Positions 33,358 through 43,100 of a stretch of DNA of 64,000 bases are shown here, in pieces. The DNA comes from Symplocastrum torsivum CPER-KK1 (GTDB taxonomy: Bacteria > Cyanobacteriota > Cyanobacteriia > Cyanobacteriales > Coleofasciculaceae). The position numbers were made by a program, and so were the translations under genes. The stretch spans positions 53,857 through 117,856 of the forward strand of contig JAHHIF010000020.1 of the NCBI GenBank assembly GCA_019358875.1, read 5' to 3'. The notes under the pieces are model-generated. The model did no database searches, had not been told where the DNA came from, and saw only the letters and a program-made list of their open reading frames with translations. The stretch's first letter is position 1, and each line of letters starts with the position of its first letter.

Positions 33358-35364
33358 ATGTCTGTATTTGTTGAAGTAGACCATGTAGGCCGGATATTTC
33401 CCCTACCCAATGGCGGTAGCTATATTGCCCTGAGCAATATTGAACTGAAAATCAAACAAGGAGAATTTGTTTCCTTAATTGGACATTCAGGTTGTGGTAA
33501 ATCCACACTTTTGAATATTGTTGCGGGTTTAGATAAGCCGACTTATGGCGGTGTCATCTTGGAAGGACGGCAGGTGACTCAACCCGGCCCCGATCGCATG
33601 GTGGTATTCCAGAACTACTCGCTACTCCCCTGGTTAAGCGTTCGTGAAAATATCGCCTTGGGTGTGGACGAAGTGATGGCAAATCGTCCAGCCAGCGAAC
33701 GCAAAGAGATTATCGAACATCATATTGATTTGGTCGGGCTGCGACACGCCGCGAAGAAGCGACCCAGTGAGCTTTCCGGAGGGATGAAACAGCGAGTTGC
33801 GATCGCACGCGCCCTCGCCCTGCGTCCGAAGCTGTTGCTCTTGGATGAACCCTTTGGCGCATTAGATGCCCTAACCCGTGGTGGCTTGCAAGAGCAGTTG
33901 ATGAAAATCTGCGAAGAAAGCAAAGTCACCTGCATCATGGTCACTCATGATGTTGATGAAGCCCTGTTGCTCTCTGACCGGATTGTGATGCTGACCAACG
34001 GGCCAGAATCTCACATTGGGCAAATTCTCGATGTTGACATTCCCCGCCCTCGCCAGCGCATGGAAGTAGTGAATCATCCCAGCTACTACAGCTACCGAAA
34101 TGAGATGATTTACTTCCTCAACCAGCAGAAGAAAGCGAAACTGCGTCAATCGAAGAAGCAGCAAGTTATTGCCCGTAATGGCTTGGAAAAAATCAATCTG
34201 GAAATTGGCTTTATTCCCCTCACCGATTGTGCGCCCTTAGTCGTTGCGAAAGAGAAAGGCTTCTTTGAGAAACACGGGTTAGAAGAAGTCACCTTAAACC
34301 GCGAACCGAGTTGGAAAGCGATCGCAAAAGGGGTCGCTACCGGACGACTAGACGCTGCCCAGATGGTCGCTGGGATGCCCATGTCCCTAACCCTAGGGGC
34401 AGGCAATAACACACCAGTGCCGATGGTGAGTGCTTTAACACTGTCCCGTAACGGCAATGCCATTACCCTCAGTAAGCGCTTATATGACCAAGGTGTTCGT
34501 ACCTTGGCTGACTTGAAAGCAGCCCTGCAAGCGACTCCTGATAAGGTTCACACCTTGGGTGTCGTCTATCCCTCTTCCATGCAAAACTTGATGCTGCGCT
34601 ACTGGCTAGCCTCAGGTGGAATTGACCCGGATCGGGATGTCAGTTTAACGGTAATTCCGCCACCGCAGATGCTCTCGAACCTGAAAGCGGGAAACATTGA
34701 TGGTTACTGTGTGGGTGAACCCTGGAACTCCCGCGCTGTGAATGAAGGGCATGGCTTTGTCATTGCTAACGATTTAGACATTTTTCCAGGACACATCGAA
34801 AAGGTTCTAGGTGTGCGGGAAGAGTGGGCAAATAAGTATCCCCAAACTCATCTTGCCCTCGTCAAAGCCTTGTTGGAAGCGTGTGAATACTGCGATGACC
34901 TACGCAATCGAGAAGAGATTGTGGGCTTACTCAGCCAAGACCAATACGTTGGCGCTTTAGCCGAAGATATTCGTCCGGGATTCATCGACCCATACGACTG
35001 GGGAACCAATGCTGAACCCAAAATACTACAGCGTTACAACCAGTTCTTTGTCGAACAAACCAACTATCCCGAACGGGTAGAAATCCTCTGGGTCATGACT
35101 CAGATGGCACGTTGGGGACTGACTTCATTCCCGAAAAACTGGGTAGATATTATCGAGCGCGTTCGGCGGGCGGACATCTTTGGTGAAGCGGCACGGCAGT
35201 TGGAATTCCCGGATTTCGGACGCGATCGCGATCCAATCCAACTATTTGACGGTACGCTCTTTGACCCCGATAACCCAATCGCCTACCTCAACAGTTTGGA
35301 AATCAAACGTGAGATTCGCGTTGAAGAAATCGACATTGATCCTGTCGCTGCCTCATTTGCTTAA
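33358..35364 (+). CDS. nrtC: Nitrate ABC transporter ATPase fused to a regulatory NrtA-like domain
   Basis: 668 residues. Residues 1-255 are an ABC ATPase: Walker A GHSGCGKST, signature LSGGMKQRVAIARAL, Walker B LLLLDEPFGAL, switch histidine in MVTHDVDEA. Residues about 280-640 repeat the NrtA fold (LEIGFIPLTDCAPLVVAKEK). In NrtC this C-terminal domain is known to inhibit nitrate uptake when ammonium is present. Length is as in other cyanobacteria. Confidence 0.95.
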   Translation: MSVFVEVDHVGRIFPLPNGGSYIALSNIELKIKQGEFVSLIGHSGCGKSTLLNIVAGLDKPTYGGVILEGRQVTQPGPDRMVVFQNYSLLPWLSVRENIALGVDEVMANRPASERKEIIEHHIDLVGLRHAAKKRPSELSGGMKQRVAIARALALRPKLLLLDEPFGALDALTRGGLQEQLMKICEESKVTCIMVTHDVDEALLLSDRIVMLTNGPESHIGQILDVDIPRPRQRMEVVNHPSYYSYRNEMIYFLNQQKKAKLRQSKKQQVIARNGLEKINLEIGFIPLTDCAPLVVAKEKGFFEKHGLEEVTLNREPSWKAIAKGVATGRLDAAQMVAGMPMSLTLGAGNNTPVPMVSALTLSRNGNAITLSKRLYDQGVRTLADLKAALQATPDKVHTLGVVYPSSMQNLMLRYWLASGGIDPDRDVSLTVIPPPQMLSNLKAGNIDGYCVGEPWNSRAVNEGHGFVIANDLDIFPGHIEKVLGVREEWANKYPQTHLALVKALLEACEYCDDLRNREEIVGLLSQDQYVGALAEDIRPGFIDPYDWGTNAEPKILQRYNQFFVEQTNYPERVEILWVMTQMARWGLTSFPKNWVDIIERVRRADIFGEAARQLEFPDFGRDRDPIQLFDGTLFDPDNPIAYLNSLEIKREIRVEEIDIDPVAASFA

Positions 35365-35424
35365 GTTTTGACTTTTGACTTACTTACTACGTTCCCTATT
35401 GAACTCTTTATTCCCCCTACAATC

Positions 35425-36288
35425 ATGACTGCTCTCAACACGAATACCCTTCTCAACTCACAAACCCAAATCCAAAGTCCGAAGGCGAAAACTAGCGAAC
35501 CCTTTCTGGTGATTGAGGATGTTGCAAAGGTTTATCCCACCCCGAATGGTCCCTACACGGTGCTGACTGGCGTTAATCTGACTGTTAATGAAGGCGAGTT
35601 TGTTTGTCTGATTGGTCACTCTGGTTGTGGTAAGTCAACACTGCTGAATATGGTGGCAGGTTTCTCGCAACCCAGCCATGGGAATGTGTTGTTGAAAAAT
35701 CAGCGCGTAACTGAACCTGGGCCAGACCGGATGATGGTGTTTCAAAATTACGCACTGCTGCCTTGGCTGAGTGCGTTTGAGAACGTTTACCTCGGAGTCG
35801 ATTCAGTTTATCCCAACAAAACGCAAGCTGAGAAGCGGGCAATTGTGCGGGAGCATTTGGAGATGGTGGGACTGACTGAGGCGATGGATAAGAAGCCTTC
35901 GCAGTTATCAGGAGGGATGAAGCAACGGGTTGCGATCGCGCGTGCTTTATCAATTCGCCCGGAAATCTTGATTTTGGACGAACCGTTCGGTGCCTTGGAC
36001 GCGATTACTAAAGAAGAACTACAGGAAGAACTGCTGAAAATTTGGCGTGAACATCAAGTTACCGTCCTGATGATTACTCACGACATTGATGAGGCTCTTT
36101 TCCTCGCTGACCGACTCGTGATGATGACCAACGGGTCTGCGGCTCACATTGGTGAAGTGATAGACATTCCCTTCAAGCGCCCCAGAAATCGCGCTCGGAT
36201 TATGGAAGACCCGAAGTATTACGAACTGCGTAACTACGCTCTAGACTTCCTCTACCGTCGCTTTGCTCATGACGATGCAGCGGCATAG
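35425..36288 (+). CDS. nrtD: Nitrate ABC transporter ATPase
   Basis: 287 residues from the ATG at 35425 (MTALNTNTLLNSQTQIQSPK); an upstream TTG at 35368 lies too near the nrtC stop to be convincing. Contains Walker A GHSGCGKST, signature LSGGMKQRVAIARAL, Walker B LILDEPFGALD and MITHDIDEA. It lacks the binding-protein domain of NrtC and forms the second half of the ATPase heterodimer. Confidence 0.95.
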   Translation: MTALNTNTLLNSQTQIQSPKAKTSEPFLVIEDVAKVYPTPNGPYTVLTGVNLTVNEGEFVCLIGHSGCGKSTLLNMVAGFSQPSHGNVLLKNQRVTEPGPDRMMVFQNYALLPWLSAFENVYLGVDSVYPNKTQAEKRAIVREHLEMVGLTEAMDKKPSQLSGGMKQRVAIARALSIRPEILILDEPFGALDAITKEELQEELLKIWREHQVTVLMITHDIDEALFLADRLVMMTNGSAAHIGEVIDIPFKRPRNRARIMEDPKYYELRNYALDFLYRRFAHDDAAA

Positions 36289-36372
36289 ACATTGAAAGTA
36301 AGGAGGTTGAGGAGTCAGGAGTTGCAGGAGTTCACAAGAGGGGACTCCTTATACGAAAGAGTGGCACTTGAA

Positions 36373-36396
36373 ACTCCATCCCTTAAGGGATGGAGT
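36373..36396. repeat. Perfect palindrome between nrtD and narB
   Basis: ACTCCATCCC, TTAA, GGGATGGAGT form a 24-base perfect palindrome in the 176-base gap. It could attenuate transcription into narB or be a repeat; no T run follows directly. Confidence 0.6.
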
Positions 36397-36464
36397 AATT
36401 CTGAACTTTTGTATTCTGAACTCCTTTCGCTTTAACTCATCAGGGACGACCAATCGGAGGAATT

Positions 36465-38684
36465 GTGGTGGATAGTATCAAAACCCTTTGCCCTTACTGT
36501 GGCGTTGGCTGCGGCTTGGAAGTAACACCCCCAGCGCAACAGGGTAAAGAAACCAATCGAGATAGTGAAGGGACACCAGCTTGGAAAGTGCGAGGCGATC
36601 GCGCTCATCCCTCAAGTCTTGGTATGGTTTGTGTCAAAGGGGCAACCATCACTGAAGCAACTCAGAAAAGCCGTTTGCGCTACCCAATGATGCGTGACTC
36701 CTTAGATGAGCCATTCGTGCGTGTTACCTGGGAAGAAGCTCTCCAGCGCGTGGTGAGCCAACTTCAGAGTGTTGTCACAACTGCTGGAGCTGATGCAATG
36801 TGTATGTACGGCTCTGGTCAACTGCAAACGGAAGACTATTACGTTGCTCAGAAACTCATCAAAGGCTGTCTGGGTACGAATAACTTTGATTCCAATTCCC
36901 GGCTGTGTATGTCCTCAGCCGTTACTGGTTATACCCAAAGCTTGGGTTCCGATGGCCCCCCCTGCTGCTATGAAGATTTGGAATTAACCGATTGTGCTTT
37001 TTTGATCGGTACCAATGCGGCTGAGTGTCACCCGATTGTTTTCAACCGTCTGGCAAAACATCACAAGAAAAATCGCCAGGTGAAGATGATTGTGGTAGAC
37101 CCTCGACGGACACCCACAGCGGAAGCGGCTGACTTGCATCTGGCAATTCGACCCGGTACAGATATTGATTTACTTAATGGAATTGCCTATTTAGTGCTGC
37201 GTTGGGGCAAGATTGACAGCTTATTTATTGACGAATGTACCGCGAATTTCCATGCTTTTGCGGAGATCGTTCAGCACTATCCTCCCCACATCGTTGCTCA
37301 ACGGTGTGGCATTACAGAGCGTGAACTCGAAACGGCAGCTCGATACTGGAGCCAGTCTAATCGCGTCCTCTCGATGTGGTCGATGGGTGTCAATCAGTCT
37401 TCCGAAGGTACAGCTAAGGTGCGTACCCTGATTAACTTACACCTGATGACAGGTCAAATTGGTAAGCCAGGGTGTGGTCCGTTTTCTTTAACAGGTCAAC
37501 CCAATGCCATGGGAGGGCGAGAAACAGGGGGATTGTGCCATATCTTGCCGGGATATCGGTCAGTGAAAAATCCCCAACATCGAGCAGAACTTGAGGAGTT
37601 TTGGGGACTAAAACCAGGACAAATTTCACCTCACCCCGGTCGCACGGCTTGGGAGATTATTCGGGGATTAGAAACTGGGGATGTGAAGTTTCTCTGGATT
37701 GCGGCAACAAATCCAGCCGTAAGCTTGCCGGACTTGGAACGAGTGAAAGCGGCTTTGATGGCATCGCCTTTTACGGTTTACCAGGAAGCCTATTATCCGA
37801 CAGAAACCACTGCCTATGCTCATGTCCTACTGCCAACTACCCAATGGGGGGAGAAAACTGGCACGATGACGAACTCTGAGCGTAGAGTCACACTCTGCTC
37901 AGCCTTTTGCCAACCTCCTGGCGAAGCGAAAGCAGATTGGGAAATCTTTGCTGAAGTCGGATGTCGATTAGGTTTTGCCGACAAGTTTCCCTTTCATACC
38001 TCGGCTGACGTGTACGCAGAATATGCTCGGTTGACGAAAGGGCGAGTCTGTGACGTATCCGGTATCAGCCACGAACGTCTCAAGCAAGAGGGTCCTCTAC
38101 AATGGCCTTGCCCTGAAGACGGGAGTAGGGAAACGGAGAATTCTGCCAAACGCCTCTATACCGATTGGCGCTTCTCTACCCCTGACGGACGCGCTCGATT
38201 TGCCGCTTATCACTCACGCGGACTGGCAGAACCACCTGAGCCAAATTATCCCCTTGTCTTGACAACAGGGCGACTTTATGGGCATTGGCACACCCAAACC
38301 CGCACAGGACGCATCCCGAAGATTCAGCAGATGCATCCCAATCCCTTTATTGAAATTCACCCTCGTGATGCTAAGAAATTAGGAATTGAAGATGAAAGCT
38401 GGGTTGAAGTGCGATCGCGTCGTGGTAAAAGTCGTTTCCCTGCAAAAGTGACAAAAGCGATCGCACCTGGTACGGTCTTCGTACCGATGCACTGGGGCGC
38501 ACTCTGGGCAGACAATGCCGAAGCCAATACTCTCACTCAACCAGCATCCTGTCCTGAGTCTCACCAACCAGAACTTAAAGCCTGTGCTGTGCAGCTTGTG
38601 CCAATCAAGAGCCACTCTAGTATTGCAGACGATTTACTTCAATCGTCGCGATCAAGTATTCTCACAGCATCCCCTTCAGTGTAA
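36465..38684 (+). CDS. narB: Ferredoxin-nitrate reductase
   Basis: 739-residue molybdenum bis-MGD oxidoreductase reducing nitrate to nitrite with electrons from ferredoxin. The 4Fe-4S cluster cysteines are in LCPYCGVGCGLEV plus MVCVKG. Mo-cofactor segments include SNSRLCMSSAVTGYTQSLGS, VDPRRTPTAEAADLHLAIRP and the C-terminal HWHTQTRTGRIPKI. Starts at GTG 36465 (or 36468) after CGGAGG, a strong ribosome site. NarB needs no membrane anchor. Two small genes follow closely. Confidence 0.96.
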   Translation: MVDSIKTLCPYCGVGCGLEVTPPAQQGKETNRDSEGTPAWKVRGDRAHPSSLGMVCVKGATITEATQKSRLRYPMMRDSLDEPFVRVTWEEALQRVVSQLQSVVTTAGADAMCMYGSGQLQTEDYYVAQKLIKGCLGTNNFDSNSRLCMSSAVTGYTQSLGSDGPPCCYEDLELTDCAFLIGTNAAECHPIVFNRLAKHHKKNRQVKMIVVDPRRTPTAEAADLHLAIRPGTDIDLLNGIAYLVLRWGKIDSLFIDECTANFHAFAEIVQHYPPHIVAQRCGITERELETAARYWSQSNRVLSMWSMGVNQSSEGTAKVRTLINLHLMTGQIGKPGCGPFSLTGQPNAMGGRETGGLCHILPGYRSVKNPQHRAELEEFWGLKPGQISPHPGRTAWEIIRGLETGDVKFLWIAATNPAVSLPDLERVKAALMASPFTVYQEAYYPTETTAYAHVLLPTTQWGEKTGTMTNSERRVTLCSAFCQPPGEAKADWEIFAEVGCRLGFADKFPFHTSADVYAEYARLTKGRVCDVSGISHERLKQEGPLQWPCPEDGSRETENSAKRLYTDWRFSTPDGRARFAAYHSRGLAEPPEPNYPLVLTTGRLYGHWHTQTRTGRIPKIQQMHPNPFIEIHPRDAKKLGIEDESWVEVRSRRGKSRFPAKVTKAIAPGTVFVPMHWGALWADNAEANTLTQPASCPESHQPELKACAVQLVPIKSHSSIADDLLQSSRSSILTASPSV

Positions 38685-38698
38685 AGCCAGTAGAAGAG

Positions 38699-39169
38699 AT
38701 GCGGTGGTTTCAGAAATTATCTAAGCGACTTGAGAGTGTTACCGGGGTTGAAAATTTTCTCCATTTTCTCGATAGAACAGAAAGCCTGGTTGCCAAGCTT
38801 CTCTCACTAGCAATGGTGCTAGTACTAATATTCACTGTCTTTGACCTCGGTGTATATTTAGTAATAGCACTATTCACACTTTCTCCAGAAGTTCGTTCTG
38901 AAAAGTCATTCATCCTTGAAGTTTTCGGACTATTTTTGAATGTCTTGATTGCCTTGGAACTAATGGAAAATATCACCGCTTACCTACGCAAGCACGTAGT
39001 TCAGGTTGAATTGGTATTTATCACAGCTTTGATTGCTGGCGCTCGTAAAATTATCATTCTGGATTTTGAAAAAGTTTCTGGAGGACAATTGCTTGGCTTG
39101 TCAGTAGCGATTCTCTCTCTTTCAATTAGTTATTGGCTCATGCGACAGGCTAATGTCAAAAATCACTGA
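38699..39169 (+). CDS. PsiE-like membrane protein in the nitrate operon
   Basis: A 156-residue protein with four hydrophobic segments (LLSLAMVLVLIFTVFDLGVY, FILEVFGLFLNVLIALELME, VELVFITALIAGARKIIILD, LLGLSVAILSLSISYWLMRQ), matching the PsiE/DUF2499-like phosphate-starvation-inducible family. Function of the family is unknown. The start lies only 14 bases after the narB stop, so it is very likely co-transcribed with the nitrate genes. Confidence 0.7.
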   Translation: MRWFQKLSKRLESVTGVENFLHFLDRTESLVAKLLSLAMVLVLIFTVFDLGVYLVIALFTLSPEVRSEKSFILEVFGLFLNVLIALELMENITAYLRKHVVQVELVFITALIAGARKIIILDFEKVSGGQLLGLSVAILSLSISYWLMRQANVKNH

Positions 39170-39189
39170 GTAGTAAAGCGTTTAATCTT

Positions 39190-39642
39190 ATGACTAATTT
39201 CTTTCAATTTGAAGCAGATTTTGTTGATTCCCTACGCTGCATCCCCATGCAAGTACGGATGAAATTAGATACCTGTGGTACAAAACTCAAGTTAACGCAC
39301 TGGCACCAGTTTACACAGGAAGAGCGTCAGGAACTTGTAGAGAAGCCTTGTACAACAGCAGAAGAAATTCAAACCTATCGAGAATATATACAAAATCTGG
39401 TGATAAACCATACTGGTACACCAGCATCTGACCTTCCTGTTGAAGATAATCCGGCATGGATGGATGCAACAACAATTCCACCGACTGTTCAAGAGAAAGT
39501 CCAAGAATTAGGTGTATCTTTAACATCACAACACTGGGCATCCCTAACATCCACTCAACGTTTTGCACTGATTAAACTTAGCCGTCCTAGCCATGAAAAT
39601 AAAAACTTCCTCCCTGCCCTCAAGGAGTTTCAGTTAGTTTAA
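39190..39642 (+). CDS. Nitrate reductase-associated protein
   Basis: 150 residues matching the small cyanobacterial family found next to narB (Nitr_red_assoc type): FFQFEADFVDSLRCIPMQVR, MKLDTCGTKLKLTHWHQFTQ, EERQELVEKPCTT. The C-terminal half repeats the pattern VQEKVQELGVSLTSQHWASL, so it is an internal duplication. It starts 20 bases after the PsiE-like stop. Role unknown, presumed accessory to nitrate reduction. Confidence 0.8.
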   Translation: MTNFFQFEADFVDSLRCIPMQVRMKLDTCGTKLKLTHWHQFTQEERQELVEKPCTTAEEIQTYREYIQNLVINHTGTPASDLPVEDNPAWMDATTIPPTVQEKVQELGVSLTSQHWASLTSTQRFALIKLSRPSHENKNFLPALKEFQLV

Positions 39643-40110
39643 TCAACAAGATTGCAAAACCCAACGACGGAAGAGTTCAACAATGATGCGCCAGGAACCC
39701 TCGTACTATTGAACTACATCGTGGCGCGTCAGAGTCTTGAGGGCTTCTTGCAACGTTTCCTCCTGTAGGGGCGCACAGCTGTGCGCCCCTACAGTTTTAT
39801 CTAATTTGATTTCCGACTATCTTGAAGAATCGGAAAAACTTTTCCGGGTATTTCTATTTACCTTCAAAAAATGAAGTTTATCTTAATTGATGAAGTGCGA
39901 TCGCTACCAGTCCAACTTCTGTCTAATCGCACTCCAAAACTCAGTTACAGCATCATACTGGTAGACCGGAGTTCAAAGTCCCCCAGAATTGGGGAACCAG
40001 TGCGGTCCTGGAGTCTCCCCAAGTAGAGCACCTGGCGTGGATTTAGGGGGCGAGAAAGACTTTTGTATACACCGTCGCTTTACAAGGGGGGTAGGGAGGT
40101 GGATTTTGGA
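39643..40110. other. Gene-free stretch with palindromic repeats
   Basis: No coding signal. Contains the 32-base palindrome at 39763-39794 (separate entry) and, from about 39965 to 40105, repeat-type DNA with CCCCCAGAATTGGGG and AAGGGGGGTAGGGAGG units of the kind scattered through many cyanobacterial intergenic regions. It separates the nitrate operon from the convergent oxoprolinase gene. Confidence 0.5.
39763..39794. repeat. 32-base perfect palindrome downstream of nitrate operon
   Basis: CTGTAGGGGCGCACAG joins its exact reverse complement with no spacer and is followed by TTTTAT, so it may terminate the operon. The GTAGGGGCGCA core recurs at 42216-42243 inside the oxoprolinase gene, which marks it as a dispersed repeat family. 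Confidence 0.75.
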
Positions 40111-43100
40111 TTAAAGCTTTGCTTGCGAACCATAACCTCCGCCTCCAGGTGTTTCAATTGTAAACATCTCTCCTGCCTTCATCTCCACAACAGCAGTGCT
40201 GCCTAATTCCTCCACTGTTCCATCACTACGTTCAACATAATTACGTCCCAAAGCACCCGATCCACCCCCTTGCAAACCATAAGGAGGGACAACGCGATGA
40301 CTGGAGAGAATTGCTGCTGTCATCGGTTCGAGGAAACGTAAGCGACGAATAACCCCATTTCCACCGTGATGTTCCCCTTTACCGCCACTATTAGGACGAA
40401 TTCCGAAGCTTTCCAGGAGAACGGGGAACCGCCATTCCAACACTTCGGGGTCAGTTAAGCGAGAATTAGTCATGTGAGTGTGAACCGCATCGGTGCCATC
40501 GAAATCAGCACCAGCACCCGAACCCCCACAGATGGTTTCATAGTATTGATAGCGTCCATTGCCGAAGGTGAAGTTATTCATCGTTCCCTGAGATGCTGCC
40601 AGCACTCCCAGCGCACCATACAATGCATCGGTAATTGCTTGGGAAGTCTCGACATTTCCTGCAACTACGGCGGCAGGATAACGGGGATTGAGCATACAGC
40701 CTTCGGGAATGATGATTTCCAGAGGTTTGAGACAACCTGCATTGAGAGGAATATCGTCATTTACCAAGGTGCGGAAGACGTAGAGAACTGCTGCTTTGCA
40801 AACAGCAGATGGTGCATTGAAATTACTCTGTAGCTGAGGAGACGTGCCAGTAAAATCAATCTTGGCAGTGCGATTATTGCGGTCAATGGTAATCGTTACC
40901 TGAATTTGACTACCATCATCCAACTTAGCGGTGAAGCTACCATCCTTGAGTGATGCGATCGCACGTCGTACCGATACCTCTGCATTATCCTGCACATAAC
41001 CCATGTAGGCTTGCACAGTCTCCAAAGAGTACTGCTTTACCATCCGCCGCAACTCTTGCACACCGCGTTCATTTGCCGCAATTTGAGCTTGCAAGTCTGC
41101 AATGTTTTGCTCCAGATTCCGGACGGGATAAGTGCCAGATGAGAGTAATTGCCGTAGTTCCTCTTCCCGAAAATGTCCTTGCTCAACTAACTTGAAGTTA
41201 TCTAGTAATATCCCTTCTTGCTCAACCGTTGTACTAGTAGGAGGCATTGAACCAGGGGTAATGCCGCCGATGTCTGCATGGTGTCCTCGTGAGGCGACGT
41301 AGAAGAGAGGGACATGGGGAGATGAGGAGATGGAGGAAGTGGGGGAGTCTGCAACAAATACTGGGGTAATAACGGTGACATCGGGAAGGTGAGTGCCGCC
41401 GTTGTAGGGGTTGTTTAGCACATAAACATCTCCTGGTTTGAGAGTGTCGCCGTAGGCTTCAATTAAACTACCCACGCTTTCACTCATTGAGCCTAGATGT
41501 ACAGGAATATGGGGTGCATTGGCAACTAACTGTCCCTGTTGGTCGAAGATGGCGCAGGAGAAATCTAAGCGTTCCTTGATGTTGACAGAGGAACTGGTAT
41601 TTTGCAGGGTAATTCCCATTTGCTCCGCAATTGAGCGAAATAGGTTATTGAAAATTTCTAATAATACTGGATCGACGTTAGTGCCGACTTCTACACTCTC
41701 ATCTAGGGGTTTGATTCGCTTTAGGACTAAATGATTGCGCTGCGTTAATTCAGCTTGCCAACCGGGTTCAATAACATTTGTACCCGTTGCTTCAATAATC
41801 AAAGCCGGACTAGAAATACAATCTCCCGGTTGTAAATCCTCTCGCTGAAAGACGGGTGTCTCGTGCCACGCACCTGTGGTGTACATCTGAACGGTTGCAA
41901 CGGGTTCTGGGTTAGCCTCTGTCTTTCGCTCAATGACTGGTTCTTCTGCGGTAAACGTCTTTTGCACCACCTCAACTGAAACTGCCTCAACAATTAACCC
42001 CTTCTCTGGTGCAATGAAACCATACTGTTGCTGATGCGCTGCTTCAAACTGCTGCTTCATCGCGGCAACATTGCCGAAACTGACAATCAACGCTGTATCT
42101 GTCCCCTCATATCGGAGGTGAACCCTTTGAAAGAGTTGAATTTCTTCCTCGCCCTTAGTGTTGTCGAGGTGTAATTCCTGCTTTGCCTCTGTCGCTAACT
42201 CTTCCAACAACTGCGGTAAGGGCGCAACGCCTTGCGCCCCTACATTGACTAAATCCTCATCAAGTTTGGCTTCTACTGCTCGTTCTCGCAACACCCGCAC
42301 ATCTGCCAAACCCATTCCGTAAGCCGACAACACTCCAGCAAACGGATGAATGAATACCTGCTTCATCCCCAAAGCATCAGCAATTAAGCAAGCGTGTTGC
42401 CCACCTGCACCACCAAAACAGCAAAGGGTATAGTCCGAAACATCATAGCCACGCTGAAGGGAGATTTTCTTAATCGCATTTGCCATTTTCTCAACTGCGA
42501 TCGCAAGAAATCCAGCCGCCACCTGTTCCGGTGTCCGATTATCCCCGATTTCTGCCACCAGTTGCTGGAACTTCTGCCGTACCACCTCAGCATCCAACGG
42601 CAAATCCCCATTCAAACCAAACACTTTGGGAAAGAACTCCGGCTGCAACTTCCCCACCATCACATTGGCATCTGTCACGGTTAAAGGGCCACCCTTTGAG
42701 TAAGACGCAGGGCCAGGATTTGCCCCGGCTGACTCTGGACCCACCCGATAACGCGCCCCATCATATTGTAGAATTGAACCACCACCTGCCGCTACGGTGT
42801 GAATCGACATCATCGGTGTCCGCAATCGCACACCTGCTACTTCTGTCTCAAAGGTGCGCTCATATTCCCCGTTGTAGTGGGCGACATCGGTAGACGTGCC
42901 ACCCATGTCAAAGCTAATGATTTTTTGGAAGCCTGCGATCGCACTTGTCTGCACTGCCCCCACAATTCCACCCGCAGGACCCGATAAAATACTGTCTTTC
43001 CCTTGAAACGCTGTAGCATCTGTCAGTCCACCATTGGATTGCATGAATTGCAAAGACACAGCATCCGGTGTTCCTACCCCACCTAACTGACCCGCAACTT

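Noticed and set aside
31039..36288. Bicarbonate transporter cmpABCD
   Set aside because: The families are close, but location between nirA and narB and the NtcA promoter indicate the nitrate transporter.
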